Of a DNA stretch of 64,000 nt, positions 27,262 through 35,044 are shown piece by piece; the first letter of the stretch is position 1, and each line of letters starts with the position of its first letter. The stretch is from positions 54,148 to 118,147 of the forward strand of contig MHBH01000028.1 of NCBI GenBank assembly GCA_001804805.1, read 5' to 3'. Origin of the DNA: Lentisphaerae bacterium GWF2_49_21. GTDB lineage: Bacteria > Verrucomicrobiota > Lentisphaeria > Victivallales > GWF2-50-93. A program made the position numbers and the translations under genes. Under the pieces are notes generated by a model. That model did not search any database. It was not told where the DNA came from and saw only the letters and a list, made by a program, of their open reading frames with translations.

Positions 27262-27285
27262 ATTTTTACTTTTGCAAAAATTTAT
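27258..27285. terminator. AT-only hairpin between convergent genes
   Basis: ATAAATTTTT (27258-27267) pairs perfectly with AAAAATTTAT (27276-27285) over an 8-base loop, between the stops of the cytochrome and folB. It could serve as a bidirectional terminator, but the stem has no G-C pairs. Confidence 0.4.
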
Positions 27286-27632
27286 ACTGGCCGTTCAATC
27301 TCAACCGCGACGCTCCTAGCATAACGTAGTGCGCCCGGTTTGTCGACTGTCACCTTCGCCTTCTTCACCCCTTTGGTCGCAAGACAGAGCTCAGCGACAG
27401 CACCGGCGGCCTTTTCGATCAGGAAGTATTTGGATTTCCTGATATGGTCGATGATCTGTTTTTTCAAGGTCTTGTAGTTGATGGTGTCTTCGAGGTTGTC
27501 ACTCCTGCCGGCTTTGCGAAGATCGCAGGAGATCTCGATGTTCAGGATGATATTCTGTTTTTTCTTGCGTTCCCAGCCGTATGTTCCGATGATTGCCGGT
27601 ATCTTCAGGTCCCTGATGATTATCTTGTCCAT
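27282..27632 (-). CDS. folB: Dihydroneopterin aldolase FolB
   Basis: 116 aa, the normal FolB length. The family motif GTYGWERKKKQ (Trp20-Glu21-Arg22), DNLEDTINY (Tyr53) and the conserved Lys/Glu positions are present. FolB converts 7,8-dihydroneopterin to 6-hydroxymethyl-dihydropterin and glycolaldehyde in folate synthesis, in the cytoplasm. No other folate gene is nearby. It converges on the cytochrome gene. Confidence 0.9.
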   Translation of the reverse strand: MDKIIIRDLKIPAIIGTYGWERKKKQNIILNIEISCDLRKAGRSDNLEDTINYKTLKKQIIDHIRKSKYFLIEKAAGAVAELCLATKGVKKAKVTVDKPGALRYARSVAVEIERPV

Positions 27633-27645
27633 GTTTTCACCAAAC

Positions 27646-27724
27646 AGTTTTAAGTTTCATGTTTTAGGTTTTAAGTAAAATTTTCGCACTCTCGCACTTC
27701 CGAACTCTCGAACTTACGCACTTC
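27646..27724. repeat. Heptamer array followed by octamer array
   Basis: 27646-27680: AGTTTTA, AGTTTCA, TGTTTTA, GGTTTTA, AGTAAAA. 27685-27724: five 8-bp units (CGCACTCT, CGCACTTC, CGAACTCT, CGAACTTA, CGCACTTC). The stop codon of the FAD oxidoreductase lies inside the octamer run. Confidence 0.7.
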
Positions 27725-28730
27725 CCTGTTTCGCTTCTTTCCTGATCTCATCCAGGTTGACTCCGGTCACTTTAGGAATAGGATTGAAAGCTGAAGGCTT
27801 GTAGGATGGGCGTTTTCCGGAAAAGATTTCCGCGAGCGCCTCGCCCTGTTCTTTTGCCGCCGCCCACAATCCAAAAGTCTTGCCGTCGAACTGCGCGCAG
27901 TCGCCTATCGCGTAGATATCCTTTTCAGATGTTTCAAACCGGTCATTTACGATGATTCCGAATTCAGTCTTTAGACCGGAATATTCCGCAAGGTTGATCT
28001 CGGTCTTGATCCCTGCGGATACAATTGTGAAGTCGGTTTTGATCTCGTCGCCCCTGTTTGTCTTTGCTAGAAGCCCGCCGTCCTGGGATATTATTTCAGT
28101 AGTTATCCTGTCGAGGAGGAATGAAAGCGACGGGCTTTCTAATTTTTTGAGCAGTATCGCCGCTTCCGTCTCGTTGAGCTGTTTTGGCAGGAGCCTCGGG
28201 AAGAATTCAATCACATTCACCTTGAGTCCTTTTGCGTTCAGCGCCTGGGCGAGTTCAAGACCGAGAAGCCCGCCGCCAAGCACCACGGCATTCTGCGAAA
28301 TCCGCATTTTCTCCATGATCTTCCTGGCGTCGGAGATTGTCCTGAGGACATATACTCCTTCATGGCTTATGCCTTTGATGGTAGGTGGCCTGAAAGCTTT
28401 TGCTCCGGTCGCAATGACAAGCTTGTCGTAATAAAAAATTTGCCCTGTTGAAGTGACTATGTTCCTGTCTTTGTGATTGACCGATGCGATTTCCGTTCCA
28501 AGGTGGATGTCCAAGGCAAATTTTTTATAATCCTCCAGGGAGGAGAGGAAAAGTTTCTTCTCCTCGACCTTTCCTGCGATGAGATCGGGAAGGCGGATCT
28601 TCGTGTAGAAGGGCAGGGGTTCCCTGTCGAACATGGTTATGGAGCAGTCAGGGATCTCGGCCCTGATCTTCTTTGCGGCATAGAATCCCGCAGGTCCGTT
28701 GCCGATGATTATAAATTTTTCTTTTTGCAT
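27714..28730 (-). CDS. NAD(P)/FAD-dependent oxidoreductase
   Basis: About 338 aa pyridine nucleotide-disulfide oxidoreductase of the rubredoxin reductase/NirB-FAD type. The N-terminal FAD Rossmann motif is GNGPAGFYAA, a second GGGLLGLELAQAL binds NAD(P) in the middle, and DIYAIGDCAQF is the second FAD contact. There is no redox-active CxxC. The start at 28730 is set at the Met just before the Rossmann strand; the upstream extension is non-homologous repeat DNA. It probably passes electrons from NADH to a rubredoxin or ferredoxin-like acceptor. Its C-terminus is set by an octamer repeat. Confidence 0.8.
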   Translation of the reverse strand: MQKEKFIIIGNGPAGFYAAKKIRAEIPDCSITMFDREPLPFYTKIRLPDLIAGKVEEKKLFLSSLEDYKKFALDIHLGTEIASVNHKDRNIVTSTGQIFYYDKLVIATGAKAFRPPTIKGISHEGVYVLRTISDARKIMEKMRISQNAVVLGGGLLGLELAQALNAKGLKVNVIEFFPRLLPKQLNETEAAILLKKLESPSLSFLLDRITTEIISQDGGLLAKTNRGDEIKTDFTIVSAGIKTEINLAEYSGLKTEFGIIVNDRFETSEKDIYAIGDCAQFDGKTFGLWAAAKEQGEALAEIFSGKRPSYKPSAFNPIPKVTGVNLDEIRKEAKQGSA

Positions 28731-29044
28731 ATAGGCACTTAAGATACGAATATAAGGATTATTTGCAAATGACGGAACAGATTGTGAAAACGGCTGATGA
28801 AAAATATATTTCCCCGGAAATTCCATCGCAGGGGATCCAGGAAAAGTTAAAATCTTAAGAACATGTCTTACGACATTGACTACGAACAAATTAATACAAT
28901 TTATTTGTAGCCTGTCTTCCGTAGCTGCCTTGGCGAAGGAGGATTAAGCCCGTAAGGGCTGTTCTTAATAAGTTGTTCTTAATCTACAAATCCAAGCGTG
29001 TTTTTCAAGCCTGCAGCTGGTCAGTGGAAGCTTGCCTGGCATAC
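28731..29044. other. Gap carrying a covarying hairpin pair
   Basis: No gene supported. The central part holds copies 8 and 9 of the covarying hairpin; the ends show nothing recognisable. Confidence 0.5.
28857..28966. repeat. Head-to-head pair of covarying hairpins (copies 8 and 9)
   Basis: Reverse copy 28857-28891: AAGAACA, stem TGTCTTACGACA, TTGACTACGAACAAAT. Forward copy 28904-28966: TTTGTAGCCTG, a GTAGCTGCCTTGGCGAAGG segment, GGATTAA, stem GCCCGTAAGGGC, TGTTCTT. Its layout parallels the pair at 58622-58735 closely. Confidence 0.8.
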
Positions 29045-29890
29045 TTATAGAAAACCATTTTTCTCCAGAATGGCTTCGACCATGGTGCGGGCATCTTTTC
29101 CTGTCAATGATTCTCCTTTGATTGCGCAGGCAAATGCGTATGGCTTGCCATTGCTTTCAACATATCCGACAAACCATCCCAGATTGAATTTGCCGGTGTC
29201 ATCGGAGCCTGATCCGGTTTTTCCGTAAAGGATTCCACGATCTGTCTTTTTGATGGTCATGATGTCCTTGAGAAGCGCCTGGGCTTTTTCTGAAAAAGGA
29301 AGTTTTCCAGTTACAAGGCTGCAAATCAATCCAGCCTGCTCCTCAGGCGAAATCAAAACAGTCTTTCTTCCTTTTGCGGGAAGCCAGAAGACATCTATTC
29401 CTGAGGAGATGTCGCGGTTACCGTAGTTGATCTTGTCTATCCACAATTGCATTCTTCCGGATCCGATCTTCCGGGCGAGATTCTGGAATGCCGGGACGCA
29501 GGATGCCCGGAAAGCTTCCTTCAAGGTCAGATCCTTGTTCCATTCCGGGATGAACCGTTTTTCACCGTCCCATTTATAGAAGGCCTCTTCAGGAGATGAG
29601 ATGAGGCTGTTTTCAATGCCGATCAGCGTGTTCCAGATTTTAAAAGTGGAACAAGGCGGGAGCTTTTCCGCAGCTGCCTCAGGATGAAAAATACTGCTGG
29701 CCTGGGATGAGCAGTCAATGATGACAAACGTGCCATTCCTTTCGCCAAACGCCTCCTGGACTGACTTCTCCGGAAGAGGAAATACATTGTCATTGGCCAG
29801 GGGAGCCATGGCTAAGAATATTGTGGAAATAAGAGCTGTGAACACCAGCAGATTTATTCTCTGCGGGATGAGTTTGAGAAATATTACCAT
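29045..29890 (-). CDS. Class D (OXA-type) beta-lactamase
   Basis: 281 aa with an N-terminal signal/membrane segment (LLVFTALISTIFLAMAPLA). All class D motifs are present: STFK at 81-84 (Ser81 nucleophile, Lys84 carbamylation site), SCV at 130-132, YGN at 156-158, FWL near 168-170 and KTG at 224-226. It hydrolyses beta-lactams in the periplasm. It lies 33 bases downstream of the AAA ATPase gene on the same strand, with no transposon or integron around, so it looks like a resident chromosomal enzyme. GGAAAG lies 10 bases before ATG. The substrate range cannot be predicted. Confidence 0.9.
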   Translation of the reverse strand: MVIFLKLIPQRINLLVFTALISTIFLAMAPLANDNVFPLPEKSVQEAFGERNGTFVIIDCSSQASSIFHPEAAAEKLPPCSTFKIWNTLIGIENSLISSPEEAFYKWDGEKRFIPEWNKDLTLKEAFRASCVPAFQNLARKIGSGRMQLWIDKINYGNRDISSGIDVFWLPAKGRKTVLISPEEQAGLICSLVTGKLPFSEKAQALLKDIMTIKKTDRGILYGKTGSGSDDTGKFNLGWFVGYVESNGKPYAFACAIKGESLTGKDARTMVEAILEKNGFL

Positions 29891-29923
29891 TATATATTCT
29901 TTCCGGTGACTGGGAAAATATGT

Positions 29924-31405
29924 TCAGAACCGCAGGATTCTTGCGTTCTTGGAGGCGGGGGTGGCGCGTGACATCGCCCAGTTGCGGATTCCCTTGATCT
30001 GCTGTTCCATGGTAGTTGAGAGGGGGACTGTATTGTTGATGTTCAAGGTTATGTCGCCATGGGCGAAAGGGCGGTTTTCGTAGTGGGCGTCGGTGCGTGC
30101 GGCCGATATGACCTGGGCGATCTCGGCCCCGTTCCAGCCGTTGGTCATGATCGAGAGCATCTTGAGATCGAACTGGTCGAGATTGTCGCAGAACTGTTTC
30201 AGGTAGATCGTGAATATCTCTCGGCGTTCTGCTTCATCGGGGAGATCCACGAAAAATACCTGGTCGAAACGGCCCTTCCTGATGATTTCAGCTGGCAGCG
30301 CATGGATCTTGTTCGCAGTCGCGGCGACGAAGATAAGCGGTGGCTTCTCCTGCAACCATGTGAGGAATGACGAGAAAATATGGGAGCTGATGGTGAGACC
30401 GCCTTCCTCTTCGAGCCCCAGTGCGTTCTCGATCTCATCGATCCAGAGCACGACGGGAGCGACGGCGCCGACGGTCTGAAGCGCCTTATGGAAGGTGGCT
30501 TCCGGACTTCCGTATATGCCGGAGAATACAAGATTCATATCGAGCCGGAACAACGGCATCTTCCAAAGGGCGGAGATCGCCTTCACCGCCAGGCTTTTTC
30601 CACATCCGCTGACTCCCATGATAAGCAGTCCCTTCGGGGGCATGATGCCGGCGTCGATGGCCTCCTTTGAAAAAACCTTTTCACGTTTGACCAGCCAGTC
30701 CTTGAGATTGCCGAGGCCGCCAATGTTGGAAACCAGGGCGCGAGGAGGGACGAATTCAAGATATCCGGTCTTTTTTATGATGACTTCCTTCTCGTCGAAT
30801 ATCTCATTGAAGATCGGCTCCTTCTCCGTCTTGCCGGATTTGAAGATCCTGTGCAGGATGCTGTCGATTCCCGCCATCGAAAGTCCTTTGAGCGCGATCT
30901 TTATCTCATCATTGTATGTTTCGGGCACTTTTGTATTTGGATATTTGCTCCTGATGCGCCTGAGTTCCTCGGCGATCTCATCGTCGCTTGGAGGAGGGAC
31001 GTCGATCAGGTGGATTTCCTCGCGCAGGTTGTCAGGGAGCTTCAGTTCGGGGCTGATCATGAACAGGAATTTGCCTGTGCCTGCGGTCTTGCCGTAGTTG
31101 AATTCCCTGAGCGCCCTCCTGACCTCGGGATTGTCCAGATATTCTGAAAGATCCTGGAAGGCGTAGATGGATTTACTGCCATCTTCGGTGATGGTCCTGA
31201 TGGCCTCCGCCGGATCCCTGGTCTTTTCGGGCTTGCCTGTCTTTGATAGGCCGCTGACACAGCTCCAAGTCTCGAACTTGAGGGAATTTTCAGAGGCGAC
31301 CTGTTCGAGCATGGGCAGCACCCTGGTCTCTTCGGGACATAGGACATAGACAAGGGCCTTCTGTCCGAGGATTGCCTTTTCAAACTGTGTCTTCAGTGTC
31401 GCCAT
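29924..31405 (-). CDS. Ycf46-like AAA+ ATPase
   Basis: 493 aa. The N-terminal 200 residues are the divergent ATPase-like half typical of Ycf46 proteins. The C-terminal half is a full AAA module: Walker A GVSGCGKS, Walker B VLWIDEIENA, and the arginine-finger region IIRKGRFDQVFFVDLPDEAERREIF. Ycf46 proteins occur in plastids and many bacteria and are linked to inorganic carbon use in cyanobacteria; here the role is unknown. The start at 31405 has AAAGG 8 bases upstream and removes six codons from the longest frame. Confidence 0.8.
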   Translation of the reverse strand: MATLKTQFEKAILGQKALVYVLCPEETRVLPMLEQVASENSLKFETWSCVSGLSKTGKPEKTRDPAEAIRTITEDGSKSIYAFQDLSEYLDNPEVRRALREFNYGKTAGTGKFLFMISPELKLPDNLREEIHLIDVPPPSDDEIAEELRRIRSKYPNTKVPETYNDEIKIALKGLSMAGIDSILHRIFKSGKTEKEPIFNEIFDEKEVIIKKTGYLEFVPPRALVSNIGGLGNLKDWLVKREKVFSKEAIDAGIMPPKGLLIMGVSGCGKSLAVKAISALWKMPLFRLDMNLVFSGIYGSPEATFHKALQTVGAVAPVVLWIDEIENALGLEEEGGLTISSHIFSSFLTWLQEKPPLIFVAATANKIHALPAEIIRKGRFDQVFFVDLPDEAERREIFTIYLKQFCDNLDQFDLKMLSIMTNGWNGAEIAQVISAARTDAHYENRPFAHGDITLNINNTVPLSTTMEQQIKGIRNWAMSRATPASKNARILRF

Positions 31406-31544
31406 ATGAAATCCTTTATTCAAAACGATATTATAGGATGGCCTTCCGCGGATTCAAGTCGAGTTAAGGGGAATACGGCGTCCATGCCTCTCCATTGAAT
31501 CCGTTAAGGTTGAATTCTACGAATGGCAAGTATATATTTTTCAT

Positions 31545-31751
31545 ATGAAAAGTAAGAAATACCGAGTGAATCGAGATGTGTTGTCAGTTTCCAAGATAAG
31601 GGAATCTGATGAGTACATTTATTGGGGTAAAAAAACTTCGGCAGACAGGCTGGAGGAACTCGAAATAAACAGGCAGATAGTCTATGGCTACGGTGAAACT
31701 CCCCCGAGACTTCAAAGAATTCTTGAAATTGTTGAGCGAAGAAAAACTTGA
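31545..31751 (+). CDS. Small antitoxin-like protein of a decayed TA locus
   Basis: 68 aa, highly charged (KSKKYRVNRDVLSVSKIRESDEYIYW, then LQRILEIVERRKT at the end). This matches a family of about 70 aa proteins that I know as partners encoded just upstream of nucleotidyltransferase-fold toxin genes. The partner here is reduced to a fragment immediately downstream. The local DNA is AT-richer than the surrounding genes. It could be an orphan antitoxin or a functionless leftover. Confidence 0.55.
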   Translation: MKSKKYRVNRDVLSVSKIRESDEYIYWGKKTSADRLEELEINRQIVYGYGETPPRLQRILEIVERRKT

Positions 31752-31892
31752 ATATTGATAAGCTTGCCTGACTTGCTTAAAAACAAGAAATCTGCGGGAC
31801 GGCATAAGGATCTGGATGACTTGGAGCATCTGCGTCGAACTGGTAAAACGCAAGGACAAATGGAATGGGCGAAACATGGAAAATGCAGGTGA
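31752..31892 (+). pseudogene. Remnant of nucleotidyltransferase-like toxin gene
   Basis: Immediately after the small gene's stop, and in the same frame, an open stretch of about 46 codons encodes LISLPDLLKNKKSAGRHKDL and DDLEHLRR, the characteristic C-terminal motif of nucleotidyltransferase-fold proteins from such pairs. The N-terminal 100 or more residues, including the GS and DxD active site, are missing. An internal deletion joined the antitoxin end to the toxin tail. Confidence 0.55.
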
Positions 31893-31977
31893 TTTATTAC
31901 TTGGAAGCTGTCCTGTGTAAGACATGTAGTTCTCAGGTTTAGTTATAACTATTTTGCTTTCGCTCGGGATATTTATT

Positions 31978-32838
31978 ATGCATAAAATAATCTTGCTCTT
32001 AAGTATTGTCTTGTATGGTTGTGGAAAACCAAGTACTGAGCAATCTAAGAGCGACTTGTCTAATTCTTCAGGGGGTAATAATTCCAGACAAGAATTACAT
32101 GTTGCTGAACTTGCCCAAAAGCTAAGTGACAAGGATCCCCGAGTGAGATACAGGGCAGCTGAAGCACTTTCCATGTTGGGGGAGAAGTGTGCGCCGGCAT
32201 TACCACAGCTGATGGATCATATAGATGATGAAGAATGGGCCCGTTTCGATAACGAAGGAGGAGCTGTCAGGTTAATGGTAGACAGGGCACTTTTTCAGAT
32301 TAAAGATGGTGTTGAGCCTCTTTTGATTTCAAGTCTGGAAAGTCCAAACCCGGTGCGCAGGAGAAATGCCGCATCACTCCTCGCATTGCGGAAAGACCCG
32401 AGCGCAATCAAATCCCTGATTAAGTTGCTTAAAGATCCCGATCGTCTTGTCAGGGCAAATGCCGCAGAGGGATTAGGATATTTCCATCTGCCAGAAACAG
32501 CTTTGCCTATTGCAGGATTACTCAAAGATGAGGATTGGTTTGTCAGGATGAAAGCAGCTTCTGCACTTGCCTTGGCAAAATCTTCAATTGTTGTGCCTCA
32601 GCTCATGGAAGCATTGAAGGATCAGGAAGAGAACGTTAGATGTGCAGCAGCTGAATCTCTTGGCTTTATCGGTGATGTACGGCCAATAGAAGTATTGTCC
32701 ATGTTGGCAGAAACAGACAAGTCGAAAGATGTCCGTAATGCTGCAGCAGATGCATTGAAACGAATAAAAGATTCCCAGGAAAATCTGAATAAAATCAATC
32801 TGGAAGGTGTAAAGGCTAGGCATAAAAACCAAGGTTAA
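31978..32838 (+). CDS. HEAT-repeat lipoprotein
   Basis: 286 aa. The N-terminus MHKIILLLSIVLYGC is a lipoprotein signal with Cys as the lipidation site (LYGC, a slightly loose lipobox). After a Ser/Asn-rich linker come five or more HEAT/PBS-lyase-type repeats (DKDPRVRYRAAEALSMLG, SPNPVRRRNAASLLALR, DPDRLVRANAAEGLGYF and so on). These form a superhelical protein-binding scaffold, here on a membrane. The start at 31978 is chosen because it gives the signal; the ATG at 31954 would disrupt it. Confidence 0.7.
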   Translation: MHKIILLLSIVLYGCGKPSTEQSKSDLSNSSGGNNSRQELHVAELAQKLSDKDPRVRYRAAEALSMLGEKCAPALPQLMDHIDDEEWARFDNEGGAVRLMVDRALFQIKDGVEPLLISSLESPNPVRRRNAASLLALRKDPSAIKSLIKLLKDPDRLVRANAAEGLGYFHLPETALPIAGLLKDEDWFVRMKAASALALAKSSIVVPQLMEALKDQEENVRCAAAESLGFIGDVRPIEVLSMLAETDKSKDVRNAAADALKRIKDSQENLNKINLEGVKARHKNQG

Positions 32839-32927
32839 AGCAGGTTGCCGGCGCCAGGAGGCCGCCAAGGTGGACCATTCCCATCCTGACAGGAGTGACG
32901 TATTGCAGATAAAGCAAAGAAAGCAAA

Positions 32928-32962
32928 AGGACAGCCCTTGCGGGCTTGAGGTACAAACGAAT
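32928..32962 (-). repeat. Covarying hairpin element, copy 10
   Basis: AGGACA, stem GCCCTTGCGGGC, TTGAGGTACAAACGAAT. Reverse orientation, no partner. Confidence 0.7.
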
Positions 32963-33082
32963 TCCATTGCGTCCGCACGTAAAATTTCCGCTTGCATTTT
33001 CAGTTAGTTCATCTAATTTCAATCATCTAGGAAACTCAAATTTTCATAATGGCGCAGGACAGCATCCTGTGTTTTCATATCA

Positions 33083-35044
33083 ATGATGGAAGACAAGACA
33101 GAACCGGTCAAACCGGAAAAGAAGATTTTCAATCGACTCCTCAGGCTGAGCTGGCAGTACCGTGCCGGCTGCATAAAGGTCATAGTATTCCAGGTGCTCC
33201 TTCTCGCCTTTGAAATATTCGGACTCGCCCTCATCGGTGTCGGCGTGGACTATATAAAATTCGTCGCCACCACGACAATTTCCCATGAGATGCGGAATTC
33301 AGGGATCTGCTCCTCCGGGAATATCAAATATCTGCAGGAGGATGCGCATGCCGGAATCATTCCCTACGTCATCCCCAAGACACCTTCCTGGCCTTTCCAC
33401 ATCAAGCCGCCTGCCGAATGGACGACGATTGAGATCCTGATAGCCATTGCCATCGCAAACATCATCTTTGCATTGGTACGCTATTTTCTGACCTACCAGT
33501 GCAGCATCGCGGTCGTGAAGCTGCTCCAGCAGGGGATCGTGGTCGATCTCAGGTCCAAGATATACTCGAAGCTGCAGAGGCTGAGCTTCAGGTTCTTCGA
33601 TTCGCGTACGAGCGGCACCCTCATCAACCGTGTCACAGGAGATGTCCAGTCGGTCAGGCTCTTCATCGACGGTGTGATAATCCAGGGCGTCGTCATTTTG
33701 ATCTCCATAGCGGTCTACCTCTCGTACATGCTTATGATCCATGTGAAACTCACGTTCGTGTGCATGCTTGCGGTTCCTTTCATGTGGGTCTTGTCGGCTT
33801 ATTTCTCGAAGAAGCTCAAGCCTGCATACATCAAGGACCGCGACAACGTCGACAAGATGATCCTCGACATGGTCGAACGCGTCCAGGGAATCCATGTCGT
33901 CAAGGGGTTTGCGCGTGAAAACGAGGAGCTGGTGAAACTCGCCGAGGACAACAAGTCCGTGCGCGACCAGAAATGGAAGATATTCGGGTTCGTCAGCCTT
34001 TTCCATCCGCTCATAGACATGCTGGCGCAGTTCAACGTGATAGTCCTTCTCGCCTATGGAGGATATCTTGTCATCATCGACGAACTTCCGCTCGGTACCG
34101 GACTGATCGTCTTCCTCGGGCTTCTCCAGAGGTTCTCCGGGCGAGTCAACACCCTTGCCGGAATAGTGGACCATCTCCAGCAGAGCGTGGCCGCCGCGAG
34201 CCGTGTCTTTGAAATCCTGGACGCCCCGATAGAGATCCAGAGCCCGGAGAATCCTGTCAAGATGGAGAGGGCGGCCGGGGCGGTCTCCTTCAAGGGTGTC
34301 TCATTCGAATATAATCCCGGTGAACGTGTGCTTGACCACATCGATTTTGAAATCAAGCCCGGGCAGTTTGTCGGAATACTCGGTACGACAGGATCCGGCA
34401 AGAGCACGCTGCTCAGCCTGATCCCCAGGTTCTATGACGTCAAGATGGGGGCGGTGCTGCTGGACGGCAAGGATGTGCGCAAATATGATGTCGATGATCT
34501 GCGCAGGCAGATTGGGATCGTCTTCCAGGAGAGCTTCCTCTTCAGCAACACGATAGCCTCCAACATTTCCTTCGGCCATCCCAGCGCCACGAGGGATGAA
34601 GTCATAAGGGCTGCGAAGATCGCAGCAGTGCATGATTTCATCATGACTTTGCCGCAGGGCTACGACACTGTCATCGGGGAGGCGGGCTCGGATCTTTCCG
34701 GCGGGCAGAAGCAGAGGCTCGCGATAGCCAGGTCGATCCTCCTTGATCCTCCGCTGTTCCTCCTTGACGATCCGACGGCCTCGGTGGATCCGGAGACGGA
34801 GAAGGAGATCTTCGAGGGGATAGACGGCGCGATGAAGGGCAGGACCACGTTCATGGTCACCAACAGGATCAGCGTGCTGAAGCGGTCCGACGTCGTCCTT
34901 GTGATGCACCGCGGCCAGATCATCCAGCGCGGCACCCACGACGAACTTATAAAGGCGAAGGGACATTACCGCAGATCGGCCATAATCCAGTCCGAATTCG
35001 AGAAGTCGCAGACTGACGGCACGGTGGCGAAGGAGACAGCATGA
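33083..35044 (+). CDS. ABC exporter half-transporter A (degenerate ATP site)
   Basis: 653 aa type I ABC exporter subunit: six membrane helices (residues about 35-370), then the nucleotide-binding domain. Walker A GTTGSGKS is at 434-441 and the signature LSGGQ at 538-542 is canonical. Walker B ends in Asp562-Asp563, where the second residue should be the catalytic Glu, and the switch His is Asn594. These changes mark the degenerate site of heterodimeric exporters such as TM287/288 and BmrCD. Its stop overlaps the next gene's ATG by four bases, so the two are co-translated. Likely exports lipids or drugs. Start could be 33086. Confidence 0.9.
   Translation: MMEDKTEPVKPEKKIFNRLLRLSWQYRAGCIKVIVFQVLLLAFEIFGLALIGVGVDYIKFVATTTISHEMRNSGICSSGNIKYLQEDAHAGIIPYVIPKTPSWPFHIKPPAEWTTIEILIAIAIANIIFALVRYFLTYQCSIAVVKLLQQGIVVDLRSKIYSKLQRLSFRFFDSRTSGTLINRVTGDVQSVRLFIDGVIIQGVVILISIAVYLSYMLMIHVKLTFVCMLAVPFMWVLSAYFSKKLKPAYIKDRDNVDKMILDMVERVQGIHVVKGFARENEELVKLAEDNKSVRDQKWKIFGFVSLFHPLIDMLAQFNVIVLLAYGGYLVIIDELPLGTGLIVFLGLLQRFSGRVNTLAGIVDHLQQSVAAASRVFEILDAPIEIQSPENPVKMERAAGAVSFKGVSFEYNPGERVLDHIDFEIKPGQFVGILGTTGSGKSTLLSLIPRFYDVKMGAVLLDGKDVRKYDVDDLRRQIGIVFQESFLFSNTIASNISFGHPSATRDEVIRAAKIAAVHDFIMTLPQGYDTVIGEAGSDLSGGQKQRLAIARSILLDPPLFLLDDPTASVDPETEKEIFEGIDGAMKGRTTFMVTNRISVLKRSDVVLVMHRGQIIQRGTHDELIKAKGHYRRSAIIQSEFEKSQTDGTVAKETA

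Noticed and set aside
33299..34174. 291-codon reverse frame opposite the ABC exporter
   Set aside because: Asp/His/Val-rich shadow frame; the ABC motifs on the plus strand are unambiguous.
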